Source: an uncultured Selenomonas sp.
Lineage (GTDB): Bacteria; Bacillota; Negativicutes; Selenomonadales; Selenomonadaceae
Length of the DNA stretch: 13,073 nucleotides
Reading direction: 5' to 3'
NCBI GenBank assembly: GCA_937915915.1
Contig: CALGGN010000149.1
Location: 1 to 13,073 of the forward strand
Within the stretch, counting starts at the first letter, position 1. The number at the start of each line of letters is the position of its first letter. Of this stretch, positions 1 through 8,331 are shown piece after piece. A model generated the notes under the pieces. That model was not told the origin of the DNA. It ran no database searches and was given only the letters and a program-made list of their open reading frames with translations. A program made the translations under genes and the position numbers.

Positions 1-1709
1 CGCGTAACCAGGGTATCAAACACATCAAAGGACATGACATCATCTTCATGGTAGAGAATCCTCTTTTTCAGTTCCTCCCGAATGCGAGTGGAACTGGTGC
101 TCTCCGTATAGGGAAAGAACTCCACCTCAGAGCCGCGCTCATGAAGCGCATTTATCAAAGGCTCCCAATTCCCATGGTCATCCCCGCAGAAATGGCAGTC
201 ATAGTGGTGCTCCTCCCAGATCTTCACCTTATCATCCGAGCCTACATCCACCTTGATAACCTCATCCACATAACGGCAAGCCGCCACCAGAGCCGCCCGC
301 TCCTCATAAGGCACGTAAGGCCTTGCCCCCTTGTAGACTTCATTCAGCTCATCGGACACCACGCCTGCAATCAGATAACGGCATTGCTCCTTCGCACGCC
401 TGAAAAGGTTCAGATGCCCTGCGTGGAAAAGGTCAAAGGTGCCTTGGACATAGCCAACATTATAATATTCGCGTCTGCCCTTCTCCCTGATGGATGTGGG
501 TTCGCGGAATAAATTAGCCAAGGACTCGGCATAAATAAAATAATTCTTTATGCCCATCTGGCGCAACTGAGCGCCAATTTCCCTATAATAAATATTACAG
601 ATAATCAGATGTAATTTATCACGAGGAATGTCCAGTAACGCCTGTGGCGCCCTGATCTCACGCCCATGAAACAGCATTCCCCATTTACTCTTGTCATTGT
701 CCACATAAAAGTCAGGCCGGAACCTTCCCTGCGTACGTCGTTCATAATCCGTAATCATATTGCCCGTGCCGAAAAGCACGATCGTCTTGTCTTCAACATC
801 CTTGAACACATCATTGAAGCGATGCTTCCAAACGGAATAGCTCTCGTCCCAGGACCAAAAAGCTATATGATGCGGTTTTCTTTGTGCCTGGGGCAGCAGT
901 AACATAAAAGAGGGATCGTACACAGTTGCCAATACCTGCGTATAGCCTATCGGCGCAGGTACCTTTCGCCCTGAAAAATCTAACGTAACCGTTTGAGCAA
1001 AGTCTGAGGCTGCCAAGGTCAGGAAATCATTCTCATCATCCTTGGAAGTAAAAATTGCCAGCGTCCCCGTATCTTCCTGCTCATGGCTCCTGCATGCCTC
1101 CAGCAGCATAGTCTCCAGTTCTTCAAAGGAATACTGGGGCGCTGCCACTTGCAGGCTCAGCCACTTCTGCATAGGCATGCCTGCGGCCCCCAAACCGCCT
1201 ACCGCTCCCTCAATGCTATAATACTTTGCCCAAAGCAGGTTCTGGAAACGCCTAATATCCTGCCACTGCACCTGACGTTCCGGCCCATCCTTAGCGCAGA
1301 CATCCAGCGGCAATATCTCCAAGCCAATTCCTTGGTGAAAGTCCTTATCCCAATCCAGTGGCTCGATGAAGGCTGTATCATCCCGGCGTAATTTCATCAT
1401 CCCGCGATGCCAGAAAGCCGGTTCTGAAAGGGAACTTTGCAGAAAATACGGTGACTGGAACTCCTGCCACAAGCTTTTCAAGCGCTCAAAGTCAGGCCGC
1501 AGCATCAGTATGTCAATATCATCATCCCAAGGCACAAAGCCGTGATGTCGCACGGCGCCCAGAAGTGTGCCAAAGCCCATGAAATACTGCAGCTCGTGCT
1601 TCGCGCAGAATGCCTGAAATACATCCAGCAATTCAAGCTGTACCTGCCAAATCTCCTGCAGTTCCCAAGGCACCGATGTCCCGCCTATGACGGCGTCTCG
1701 TTTATCCAC
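1..1709 (-). CDS. LicD phosphotransferase - Rossmann - nucleotidyltransferase - HAD fusion protein (3' end cut by window)
   Basis: I translated this frame by hand. It is open from a GTG at 1709 to the left edge (569 codons, no stop). Residues 47-66 run from GTLLGAV to PWDDDID, the hallmark of the LicD family, which transfers phosphocholine or similar phospho-alcohols from a CDP carrier to a glycan. Residues about 305-395 form a Rossmann-like module starting VLFGTGN and containing DNDKSKWG. Residues 423-432 read GTFDLFHAGH, the CTP-binding signature of TagD/RfaE-type nucleotidyltransferases, followed by the late SSTRI motif near residue 540. Residues 560-567 read SFDVFDTL, an intact HAD motif I, so a phosphatase-like domain begins as the window ends. 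The start is supported by GGAGGAGGAG at 1717-1726, 7 bases upstream. The likely role is to make a CDP-alcohol and attach its phospho-alcohol to a surface glycan in the cytoplasm. The substrate cannot be told from sequence. Confidence 0.88.
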   Translation of the reverse strand, partial: MDKRDAVIGGTSVPWELQEIWQVQLELLDVFQAFCAKHELQYFMGFGTLLGAVRHHGFVPWDDDIDILMLRPDFERLKSLWQEFQSPYFLQSSLSEPAFWHRGMMKLRRDDTAFIEPLDWDKDFHQGIGLEILPLDVCAKDGPERQVQWQDIRRFQNLLWAKYYSIEGAVGGLGAAGMPMQKWLSLQVAAPQYSFEELETMLLEACRSHEQEDTGTLAIFTSKDDENDFLTLAASDFAQTVTLDFSGRKVPAPIGYTQVLATVYDPSFMLLLPQAQRKPHHIAFWSWDESYSVWKHRFNDVFKDVEDKTIVLFGTGNMITDYERRTQGRFRPDFYVDNDKSKWGMLFHGREIRAPQALLDIPRDKLHLIICNIYYREIGAQLRQMGIKNYFIYAESLANLFREPTSIREKGRREYYNVGYVQGTFDLFHAGHLNLFRRAKEQCRYLIAGVVSDELNEVYKGARPYVPYEERAALVAACRYVDEVIKVDVGSDDKVKIWEEHHYDCHFCGDDHGNWEPLINALHERGSEVEFFPYTESTSSTRIREELKKRILYHEDDVMSFDVFDTLVT

Positions 1710-1716
1710 TGAGCAG

Positions 1717-1726
1717 CTCCTCCTCC
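1717..1726 (-). promoter_or_regulatory. Ribosome binding site deciding the GTG start of the LicD fusion gene
   Basis: On the minus strand this reads GGAGGAGGAG, 7 bases before the GTG at 1709. The nearby ATG inside the same stretch is out of frame and opens only a tiny reading frame. The GTG is therefore the best start for the LicD fusion. Confidence 0.75.
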
Positions 1727-1741
1727 ATCTGTGATATATAG

Positions 1742-3634
1742 TCAAAATACCCTGTAATTAAGGAAGCCCATCTTGAGCATCTGCGCCTCAATATCATCAT
1801 AATCCTTAACACAGATAATGATATGTGTCTGGCTAGGCACAAGCTCAGTAAGTTTGCTCGGAGGAAAGATTTCCTTATCGCAAACTATACTCCCCCATTT
1901 CTCTGGGTTGTTATCAATCAGTAAATCAGGGCTGAACCTTCTGCCGTATTGCCGCATATATTGTATGAATCTGGCACCACTTCCCATGATTACCAAGGTC
2001 TTATTTGCGCAGCCTGCAAAAAGATAGCACTCTCGTCTGGCTTCTTTCTGCATACGCTTCTGTTCTATCAACGAACCATCATCATGTGGCAGATGCCACA
2101 CAATATACGTCCGTTGGTTAAACATTCCTGCGAGAAATACATTGTATTCTTCATTTTCTAGGAATTCCAATATCCCCTCCATCCCAAACTCAGAAAAAGT
2201 AGCCTCTTTCTTAATAAAATCTTCTATTTCCGGATATGCATAATAAAGGTTAATAATTTCTCTATACATTATGTACTTTGCAGGAAACGCCTCACGCATG
2301 TATTCTTGATCAAAGAACAAGAACTCCCCGTTCCAAAAGCAGTTCAAATCGATCAATTCAATATATGCATGTTTAAGCACCGGACCCCAATCTGCCTCTG
2401 GCTTTATCATACATAGATGGCTTTTTTCTTTATCTATAATCTCTGATGAATGGCATATAAAAGTATAAAGGTCTCGCAACTTTTGCAAAAATGCCGACCT
2501 GTCATTTACTGCCAAATCCCTTAGATATTGACCAAGTCTCCGATGCCTGATGCGGGGCATAACCAGGCAATCATCATGGAGCCGCATATTTACTACAGGT
2601 ATGCCATGGGAACATAACTCTTCCCTGTATTTCATCATATTTTCAATATGTTTTATCCCGGCTTTATGAATTGGCCTTTTTTCTACCTGCTTGTCAAACA
2701 CCATAGTGACCATAGCAAGTTCCCTCGGCCTGTCGGCTGATATTTTAGCATATTCCAGCCCATACAGACCAGCATCCGCAAATGTTACCTCTACCATATA
2801 AGCATCGACGATATTTCTGAACCAGCCTTCCCTTATAGATGCGTCATATAGTGAACGGACATCGTTTAACAGCAGATTCTTGCCTCGTCTATAGAATTCA
2901 ATTTCCCTAAGCATAGCCTCCGTTGGCAGGTACGCATCCGAAAAGATACACCGTGGCTTATCCCTATCTCCCATGGGGTAATAAAGTTTGTATTTTACAT
3001 TTGGTATAGCCGTCAATGCCAAAAGCAACTCCGACCTGGAGACTCCCTTCCCTTTATTCAATTCACAAAATTCAGGAATTGCAAAATCCCTAGGTTCTCC
3101 ACACAAATACCTGGCAGAATATTTATTTGCAATATTCAGCAGTATATGTCCTTGAGGTTTCAACCTGTCCATAAGTATCTCGATACCATTCCGCAAGCCA
3201 TATTCATTTTTTGCTACTATAGACTCAAACTCGTGCACAACAATAAAATCATACTTGTATTCTTCTGGAAGATTACGCCAATCTCCTGCACAAACTCTTA
3301 GGCTCTCATACATTCCATGCCGTTTTGCCAGTGCCTCTGCCTTAAGTGCGTTTTGCTCTATAGCTGTCACTCTGCAACCGCTATTACACAAAAAACCTGT
3401 AAACTCTCCCCAACCCGCTCCTATTTCGAGTACAGTTGCATTATGACCGAAATCATACCAAGCAAATTCCGCTCTGCGACGATCAGTTAGGGCTTCAAAA
3501 ACTGCAACACGCAAATCTTCCTCTGTTATTTTCTTATAATCTTCTTCCTTATATTGGTTTATATATTCTCCAATATCCCTCATAATCTGATTACTAAAGG
3601 AGACATCCCCCCCAATATATTTAACTTTGTTCAT
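1742..3634 (-). CDS. SAM-dependent methyltransferase - kinase-like - Rossmann three-domain protein
   Basis: The product has 630 residues if it starts at 3634. That ATG has GGGAGG at 3639-3644, four bases upstream. The ATG at 3646 lacks a site, because the GGGAGG lies inside its own first codons. Residues 68-76 (VLEIGAGWG) are SAM-binding motif I of a class I methyltransferase, with the acidic ribose-binding residue in AIEQN (about 93) and DFIVVHE at 129-135. The middle region resembles the aminoglycoside-phosphotransferase/kinase fold, with LVMPRIRHRRLGQYL (357-371) and a DLNCF...FFDQEY stretch (429-445) in the place of the catalytic and metal loops. This part is recognised only loosely. After a basic helix come about 89 residues of Rossmann-like domain (IMGSG, DNNPEKWG). 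It probably modifies a glycan in this locus. The acceptor is unknown, and whether the kinase-like part is active is unclear. Confidence 0.8.
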   Translation of the reverse strand: MNKVKYIGGDVSFSNQIMRDIGEYINQYKEEDYKKITEEDLRVAVFEALTDRRRAEFAWYDFGHNATVLEIGAGWGEFTGFLCNSGCRVTAIEQNALKAEALAKRHGMYESLRVCAGDWRNLPEEYKYDFIVVHEFESIVAKNEYGLRNGIEILMDRLKPQGHILLNIANKYSARYLCGEPRDFAIPEFCELNKGKGVSRSELLLALTAIPNVKYKLYYPMGDRDKPRCIFSDAYLPTEAMLREIEFYRRGKNLLLNDVRSLYDASIREGWFRNIVDAYMVEVTFADAGLYGLEYAKISADRPRELAMVTMVFDKQVEKRPIHKAGIKHIENMMKYREELCSHGIPVVNMRLHDDCLVMPRIRHRRLGQYLRDLAVNDRSAFLQKLRDLYTFICHSSEIIDKEKSHLCMIKPEADWGPVLKHAYIELIDLNCFWNGEFLFFDQEYMREAFPAKYIMYREIINLYYAYPEIEDFIKKEATFSEFGMEGILEFLENEEYNVFLAGMFNQRTYIVWHLPHDDGSLIEQKRMQKEARRECYLFAGCANKTLVIMGSGARFIQYMRQYGRRFSPDLLIDNNPEKWGSIVCDKEIFPPSKLTELVPSQTHIIICVKDYDDIEAQMLKMGFLNYRVF

Positions 3635-3638
3635 TTTT

Positions 3639-3644
3639 CCTCCC
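3639..3644 (-). promoter_or_regulatory. Ribosome binding site favouring the 3634 start of the methyltransferase
   Basis: GGGAGG on the minus strand ends four bases before the ATG at 3634. It overlaps the codons that would follow the alternative ATG at 3646, so the shorter protein is preferred. Confidence 0.6.
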
Positions 3645-3677
3645 ATTGTTCAGCCGCATGACATATGATGTTGTTTG

Positions 3678-6011
3678 TTACGTATCTTCAAGTATATCGA
3701 AGTTAATACTTCTATAATAAAGATATTTATACAGGTAAAGAATCCGTTCATCGGAAACACCCATCCCATTCAACATTTCTCGTATTTCATTGATAAATTC
3801 CCTTTTGCTGACACCGATAATAACAATATCAAAGTCAAGCTCTTTCAATACCTGTATATTTCCTATTACCGCGAGCCCACTATTTTGTTTACTCTGCCAT
3901 TCCTTATCCAGCCAACCAACTATTTGTATACGAGGTAGTTGTCTCAAATATTCATAGACTCGCTGTCCATACTTTCCTGCTCCATATAACACTACCCTAG
4001 AGCCTAAAATGGTAACCATTTCTTCCTGAAAGAGCCAGTCGTAGGGATTTGCTACTTCATCAAGTTCCTTGTGCCAGATTGATCTAAACCTACCGCACAA
4101 CTCATCATGACGTTGCTGGTACAAATCTATCCTACGTTGCTCGTGAATTTTACAACGCGACCTTGACAATTCCAAATCATAACCTTTGAAATAAGATGTC
4201 CGTATGCCCTTGCGATTGAATAAATATATATTGCGTATATCTTGCTTGCTGAGACGTGGCGCATATTGCCCTGTATCTTCCTTCCTGCCCGTGGCGTTAA
4301 AAGGCAAGTCTGCAAAGAATATATAGATATTCGAATCTGGCATTTTTATAAGAGTATCCACATAATCGGCAATCAAGGACAAATCTAATCCCATATCCAA
4401 ACAAAACTCATCAGCAAATGCGTGACAGAATTTCATGCAGCCGTCAATATAATCCTGATATCCACTTGCTTCAAGCAGTATTTCTGCATCATCTATAATA
4501 GGCACATATTGGCCTGACCTTACTTCATATCCCTTTGTCTGACCATGAAATGCTCTGGTCATAACTTCCAAAAGTGCATGATTTTTCAGCATCAGTCCTG
4601 GAACAAAAACAAAATATTGACAGAAATGATTTTCCGGCCACATGCGATGTAGGGCAAAATAAAAAGTTCTAATAGCATGGGGATAAAAGCTCTGTATCAG
4701 TCTGGCCAGGGTTTGCTGTGTAAAGCCACTTCCATTCATATCCACAAATGCGAAGGCATCCTCACTTACATCAATTTCCTGACGCAAATAAGCGACAACA
4801 TTCACACGTTTTTCCTGGTGGACGTTTTTGAGTGCTTTCCTAAACTCCTCATTCCTGCAAATCACATCTGTTATAAGTGAATGTAACGATGCCGAAAAAT
4901 TGTCATTACAATCTTTCATCCATGGGAAATGTTGTAGTAGGAAGCCGTTCTCTATATCAAGAGCACTGGCCAATGACTGTACATTATATATCTCCGAATA
5001 CAAGATGATGTGGCGCAACATGATCTCTGTGCCATCATAGGCAGGCATACGCCAAGCCTTACGGGAACCATAAAGATAATGCGTCTCTATAGGCAAATGC
5101 CACGCTTTAATCATCACATCTGCCATTTGCATCGGCAAACATCCATCCCTGGCAATGAAATACAAGCGTCTAATACCCCTCCTCATACTCTCCTGCAAAA
5201 TCCATTTGACATAGGAAGTTAACAATGGCCCCCCAAAGGAAATGCCAGCTAAGGTGCCATAACTAATACTGTTTTCCTCCTGTAACCTCCTGCGCGCTAT
5301 GCCCAAATACTGCTGCGCAGTATAATTAAAAGCATGTTTAGCCAGAAGACACTGCTCCAATTCCATGTCAGCTTCTTTGAGAACTACTTCTATTTGCATG
5401 CCACTTCTGCGCATCCAAATATGGAAATTCTCTTTTTTTACAGCCCTATGCCGCCATTCCTTAAAGTCTTTGCGTCCCAGTTCCTCCCGAACTGCGTTAA
5501 ACAAATTGCCTGATGAGCTTTTTTTTCTATAATCAGCAGATACATATATGTCAACTTGCCCAAATACCGGTTCAAGGTGCACCAACCATGGACGAAGATA
5601 GTCAGCGCCTACTACGGAATCAGCCAGCACGATAACCTTGTATCCCGCCTGAATTTTACTTTTCATCTTCTCTACTTCTTTTTTTATCAGGCACAGATTT
5701 TCTTTCCATATGGACAATTCCATATCCATAATAGTACTAGCTATTTTCTCTGTTATTCCCCCGTTCATGCACAGTGCCTGGTAAATCTGCTTCAAGCTGA
5801 TTTCATCGCAACCAAAGCCTGTATATGTCGTGCGAGCCAGTTCTTCCGCCTGCTTTCGATAAAGGCAGAAATTTTTCAAAAAAGCCTGTTCCAGCCCTAT
5901 ATCCTCTGCGTCATACAGCTTGGAGCCCAACAGGGCCACCACACCATCGAAATTTCCTGTCTTCCAATCCGCCAGAAGTCCAAACAAATCATAGCTTGTT
6001 ATTTTCGTCAT
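3678..6011 (-). CDS. HAD-like protein with degenerate catalytic motifs and C-terminal Rossmann domain
   Basis: The product has 777 residues from ATG 6011, which has GGGAG at 6020-6024. An in-frame ATG at 6029 is possible. The N-terminus follows a HAD-like family common in glycan loci, but motif I reads SYDLFGLL (6-13) where an active copy has SFDVFDTL. The first Asp (D8) stays, and the second Asp and the Thr are Gly11 and Leu12. The Ser/Thr of motif II is Ala130 in VLADS. Motif III still has a lysine in RKKSSSGNLF (about 164). The following region keeps this family's YFIARDG (285-291), YLYGSRKA (312-319) and FVDMNGSG (422-429). Residues about 669-765 are a Rossmann domain (VVLYGAGKYG, 673-682). 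It is probably a catalytically dead HAD that binds or scaffolds in glycan assembly. This is inference. Confidence 0.75.
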   Translation of the reverse strand: MTKITSYDLFGLLADWKTGNFDGVVALLGSKLYDAEDIGLEQAFLKNFCLYRKQAEELARTTYTGFGCDEISLKQIYQALCMNGGITEKIASTIMDMELSIWKENLCLIKKEVEKMKSKIQAGYKVIVLADSVVGADYLRPWLVHLEPVFGQVDIYVSADYRKKSSSGNLFNAVREELGRKDFKEWRHRAVKKENFHIWMRRSGMQIEVVLKEADMELEQCLLAKHAFNYTAQQYLGIARRRLQEENSISYGTLAGISFGGPLLTSYVKWILQESMRRGIRRLYFIARDGCLPMQMADVMIKAWHLPIETHYLYGSRKAWRMPAYDGTEIMLRHIILYSEIYNVQSLASALDIENGFLLQHFPWMKDCNDNFSASLHSLITDVICRNEEFRKALKNVHQEKRVNVVAYLRQEIDVSEDAFAFVDMNGSGFTQQTLARLIQSFYPHAIRTFYFALHRMWPENHFCQYFVFVPGLMLKNHALLEVMTRAFHGQTKGYEVRSGQYVPIIDDAEILLEASGYQDYIDGCMKFCHAFADEFCLDMGLDLSLIADYVDTLIKMPDSNIYIFFADLPFNATGRKEDTGQYAPRLSKQDIRNIYLFNRKGIRTSYFKGYDLELSRSRCKIHEQRRIDLYQQRHDELCGRFRSIWHKELDEVANPYDWLFQEEMVTILGSRVVLYGAGKYGQRVYEYLRQLPRIQIVGWLDKEWQSKQNSGLAVIGNIQVLKELDFDIVIIGVSKREFINEIREMLNGMGVSDERILYLYKYLYYRSINFDILEDT

Positions 6012-6065
6012 TTTCTTATCTCCCACCATTTATCTGATTTCCTTGACTTCTAGGATTTAGGTGCG

Positions 6066-7262
6066 TCAGACCAAAGTCACAATCCGCGACAGCGACAAAA
6101 TAAAATCCTGTCCGTCCCACACCAGCCCCATCTCCGCTGTACGCCCTACAGGCACAATCCTATCCACGCCGTATAGCCCACGCTGGCAAACGAAATCCTG
6201 TATTCTCTCCGGCTCAACACCATAATAAGAAATAGTCTGGCAATGCTCATCCGCCAGCGTGGCCAGGCAGTCAAGGCTCTCCGCAACGTACTCATGGAAA
6301 AGCCCGCCGTCAGCCCGCAATTCGGGCAGTTGCGCCGTCAGTTCCGGGACTTCGATACGCACAACACGGTTATCTGTCATGGGCTCATGACGTGACCCAT
6401 TAAGCTCAACACCTGTACGACAGACAGAGATCAGCTTGTCAACAGCCACAACAGGCTCCACCGTATAACGTTCTTTCATGTTTTCCCAGACAGCCTGCCA
6501 AAAGTTTTTTTGTGCCTCCGTGACAGTCTCCCACGCCCCCAGCCAATAAATCAACCTGGGGCTGGAGCAGGCATTCTGGTCATAGAGATAGGTGTCATTG
6601 TAAAAGTCCTGGGCGAGCTGCGGCAGATTGGCTTTCAGCACTGCCTCAGCATCCAGCACAGCCAGGGAATAACGGTCTGCAAAGGTCAGTTCCAGTGCCC
6701 TGGGCGGCAGCGAGGCCCGACGCACGGCTTGAATGGTTTGATCACCGCCCCAGATGATCCGCAGGTTACAAGTCGCCGAGAGTGCTTCCGTCACATCCTG
6801 ACGCTCCCTTGGATATGCAATAACCGTAATATACGGGCGTAAGGAGGCATAAGCTTCCTGAGCCAGTACCCGGTTCATGGCCTCCGTCACCAGTCTGGTC
6901 TGCACAAAATCCTTTGACGAGGCTTTGACAATGCAAGAGTTGCCTGCCAAAAGCCCCATCACCAGGGTATAAGCAAAGTTAATGGGCACATTTCCGGGGG
7001 CGATATGAAAAGCCACTCCCCTTCCCAGGCGATGCCCTTGACCTGTATATTGCCCGGATAAACGTTTAATGTTGCCCTTGCGGCAGAAAAAGGCAAATGT
7101 TGTTACATCCGGATAAGCCCGCACAGCCTTGTCACCCAGAAGCAACTTCGAGGTCTCCTCTAAAAAGGAGCAGACCTGTTCATCAAAAATCGGCCGAACC
7201 CGTGGACGCTCTCCCTCCAGGCTGCCGCAGTATATCTCAACGCCTTGCAAGTTTATCTGCAT
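6066..7262 (-). CDS. LuxC-like acyl-CoA/acyl-protein reductase
   Basis: This product of about 398 residues matches the LuxC family, NADPH-dependent enzymes that take an acyl group onto a cysteine and release it as an aldehyde. Visible features are HIAPGNVPIN (86-95), typical of the aldehyde-dehydrogenase-like nucleotide fold, KASSKD (about 113-118), and the catalytic cysteine in DQNACSSPR (Cys232). The 5' end overlaps the LuxE-like gene by 26 bases. The start is not settled. ATG 7262 has AGGGGG at 7276-7281, 13 bases away. GTG 7271 would be only four bases from it. The ATG at 7349 would overlap the neighbour by 113 bases and adds residues without family character. No luciferase genes accompany it, so the aldehyde presumably feeds biosynthesis, not light production. 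Confidence 0.88.
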   Translation of the reverse strand: MQINLQGVEIYCGSLEGERPRVRPIFDEQVCSFLEETSKLLLGDKAVRAYPDVTTFAFFCRKGNIKRLSGQYTGQGHRLGRGVAFHIAPGNVPINFAYTLVMGLLAGNSCIVKASSKDFVQTRLVTEAMNRVLAQEAYASLRPYITVIAYPRERQDVTEALSATCNLRIIWGGDQTIQAVRRASLPPRALELTFADRYSLAVLDAEAVLKANLPQLAQDFYNDTYLYDQNACSSPRLIYWLGAWETVTEAQKNFWQAVWENMKERYTVEPVVAVDKLISVCRTGVELNGSRHEPMTDNRVVRIEVPELTAQLPELRADGGLFHEYVAESLDCLATLADEHCQTISYYGVEPERIQDFVCQRGLYGVDRIVPVGRTAEMGLVWDGQDFILSLSRIVTLV

Positions 7263-8328
7263 AAGTATCACTGCACCCCCTGAGCTCTGCCTGCTTGACA
7301 CGTCCCAATATCTGGAAATATTTGCCCTTGCGTCCGCAAGGACAGTCATCCTCGCCCAAAATTACGCCCTCATCCTCGGTCAGGATGGCATGGCCGGGAT
7401 AGGAGCCCGGCAAAACAGAAACCAGTTCTATCAGCCCCTGCTTGCCCTGAGGCTGCAGAGACCAGTCCAAAGGATTGCGTATCAGCACATCACTGAAGTT
7501 ACTGGCGTGCATATGCCCATATTCGCAAGTCACATAAACGCTGCCCAATTGCTCGGCCATGCCGTAATAGTTGTGGACAGAATTGATGAGGCACCGCTCC
7601 TTCAGGGAACGCTGATATGTTGCATCATCGACAGCCATCTCCTTGAGCTTCTTCCAACCGCCGATATGAAAGAGCCTCGCATTGCCCTCAAAGTCCAGGC
7701 TCACACCCTGCCGCTGCAATTCCATGTAGAAATGCTGCCAGATGATAAAGGTGTAACCAAAAAGCAGCTTGGGCTCACCCCTGTGCTTGTCCAGGAAAGC
7801 CTGTACCGCCTGCAGATCAAGCTGCATCTCAGCATCCAGGGCATAGGTGACATCCCGTCCGAAAATGGAAAAGCCCAGGATACCTGCACCACGCGCCCCG
7901 AAGGATTTACGATCCCGCAAAGTAGCTTTGGAGTCAAGAATCAGAAGCGGCACCCGTTTCTCCCCAATGTAGGAGGCAATGATATGGTGCAGCACCTTCT
8001 TTTGATGGGCGGAGGTCTCCGCATCCAGAGCAATCCGGCTGACCTGCTGCCCACTGGTGCCTGAGCTGGTCATGGTAGTGGTTATCTTTTCCTCCGGTAC
8101 GCTGTGGAGATAGTATTCCTTAAAGAGACGCACGGGCAGAAAGGGAATATCTGCCGGACTATGCACTTCAGAGGCATTATAGCCCAGCGTATTCAGAATA
8201 TCACCATACTCCCGGCAGCCCTGCCTGTGTTTCTCTGTCAGCTCCTTCAGCATCCCCGTCAGCATGGCTTCTTTTTCCTCACGCTTCAGAGAATAGGGCG
8301 GTATATTCAGCAGGCTATCCATATCCAT
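7237..8328 (-). CDS. LuxE-like acyl-protein synthetase (adenylate-forming)
   Basis: This 363-residue protein has the length and motifs of LuxE/PaaK-type adenylate-forming enzymes. It carries a Ser/Thr/Gly-rich ATP loop TSSGTSGQ (87-94), FHIGGWKKL in the middle, YYGMAEQLGS (the second adenylation motif) and a C-terminal CPCGRKGKYFQILGR segment. Cys352 in ELRGCSD is a candidate for the acyl-accepting cysteine that LuxE carries near its C-terminus. In luminous bacteria LuxE activates an acid as acyl-AMP and hands the acyl group to LuxC, and the adjacent LuxC-like gene fits that pairing. It starts at ATG 8328, three bases after the stop of the GNAT gene, with GGGAG in that gene's end as ribosome binding site. 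The acid chain it handles is unknown. Confidence 0.87.
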   Translation of the reverse strand: MDMDSLLNIPPYSLKREEKEAMLTGMLKELTEKHRQGCREYGDILNTLGYNASEVHSPADIPFLPVRLFKEYYLHSVPEEKITTTMTSSGTSGQQVSRIALDAETSAHQKKVLHHIIASYIGEKRVPLLILDSKATLRDRKSFGARGAGILGFSIFGRDVTYALDAEMQLDLQAVQAFLDKHRGEPKLLFGYTFIIWQHFYMELQRQGVSLDFEGNARLFHIGGWKKLKEMAVDDATYQRSLKERCLINSVHNYYGMAEQLGSVYVTCEYGHMHASNFSDVLIRNPLDWSLQPQGKQGLIELVSVLPGSYPGHAILTEDEGVILGEDDCPCGRKGKYFQILGRVKQAELRGCSDTYADKLARR

Positions 8329-8331
8329 AAA

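Noticed and set aside
48..512. Plus-strand open frame of 154 codons
   Set aside because: It is antisense to the nucleotidyltransferase domain of the LicD fusion, whose motifs are clear on the minus strand.
5556..6053. Plus-strand open frame of 165 codons
   Set aside because: It lies antisense to the N-terminus of the HAD-like gene, with no plausible start site or recognisable domain.
7263..7349. Longer N-terminus for the LuxC-like protein starting at 7349
   Set aside because: It would overlap the LuxE-like gene by 113 bases without a ribosome binding site, and adds no family-like sequence.
7129..8064. Plus-strand open frame of 311 codons opposite the LuxC/LuxE genes
   Set aside because: It spans the junction of two well-supported minus-strand genes, shows no family motif and is a composition shadow.
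6066..8328. Bioluminescence (lux) operon
   Set aside because: LuxC- and LuxE-like genes are present, but no luciferase, LuxD or LuxG-like gene is seen and the neighbours are glycan-type genes.
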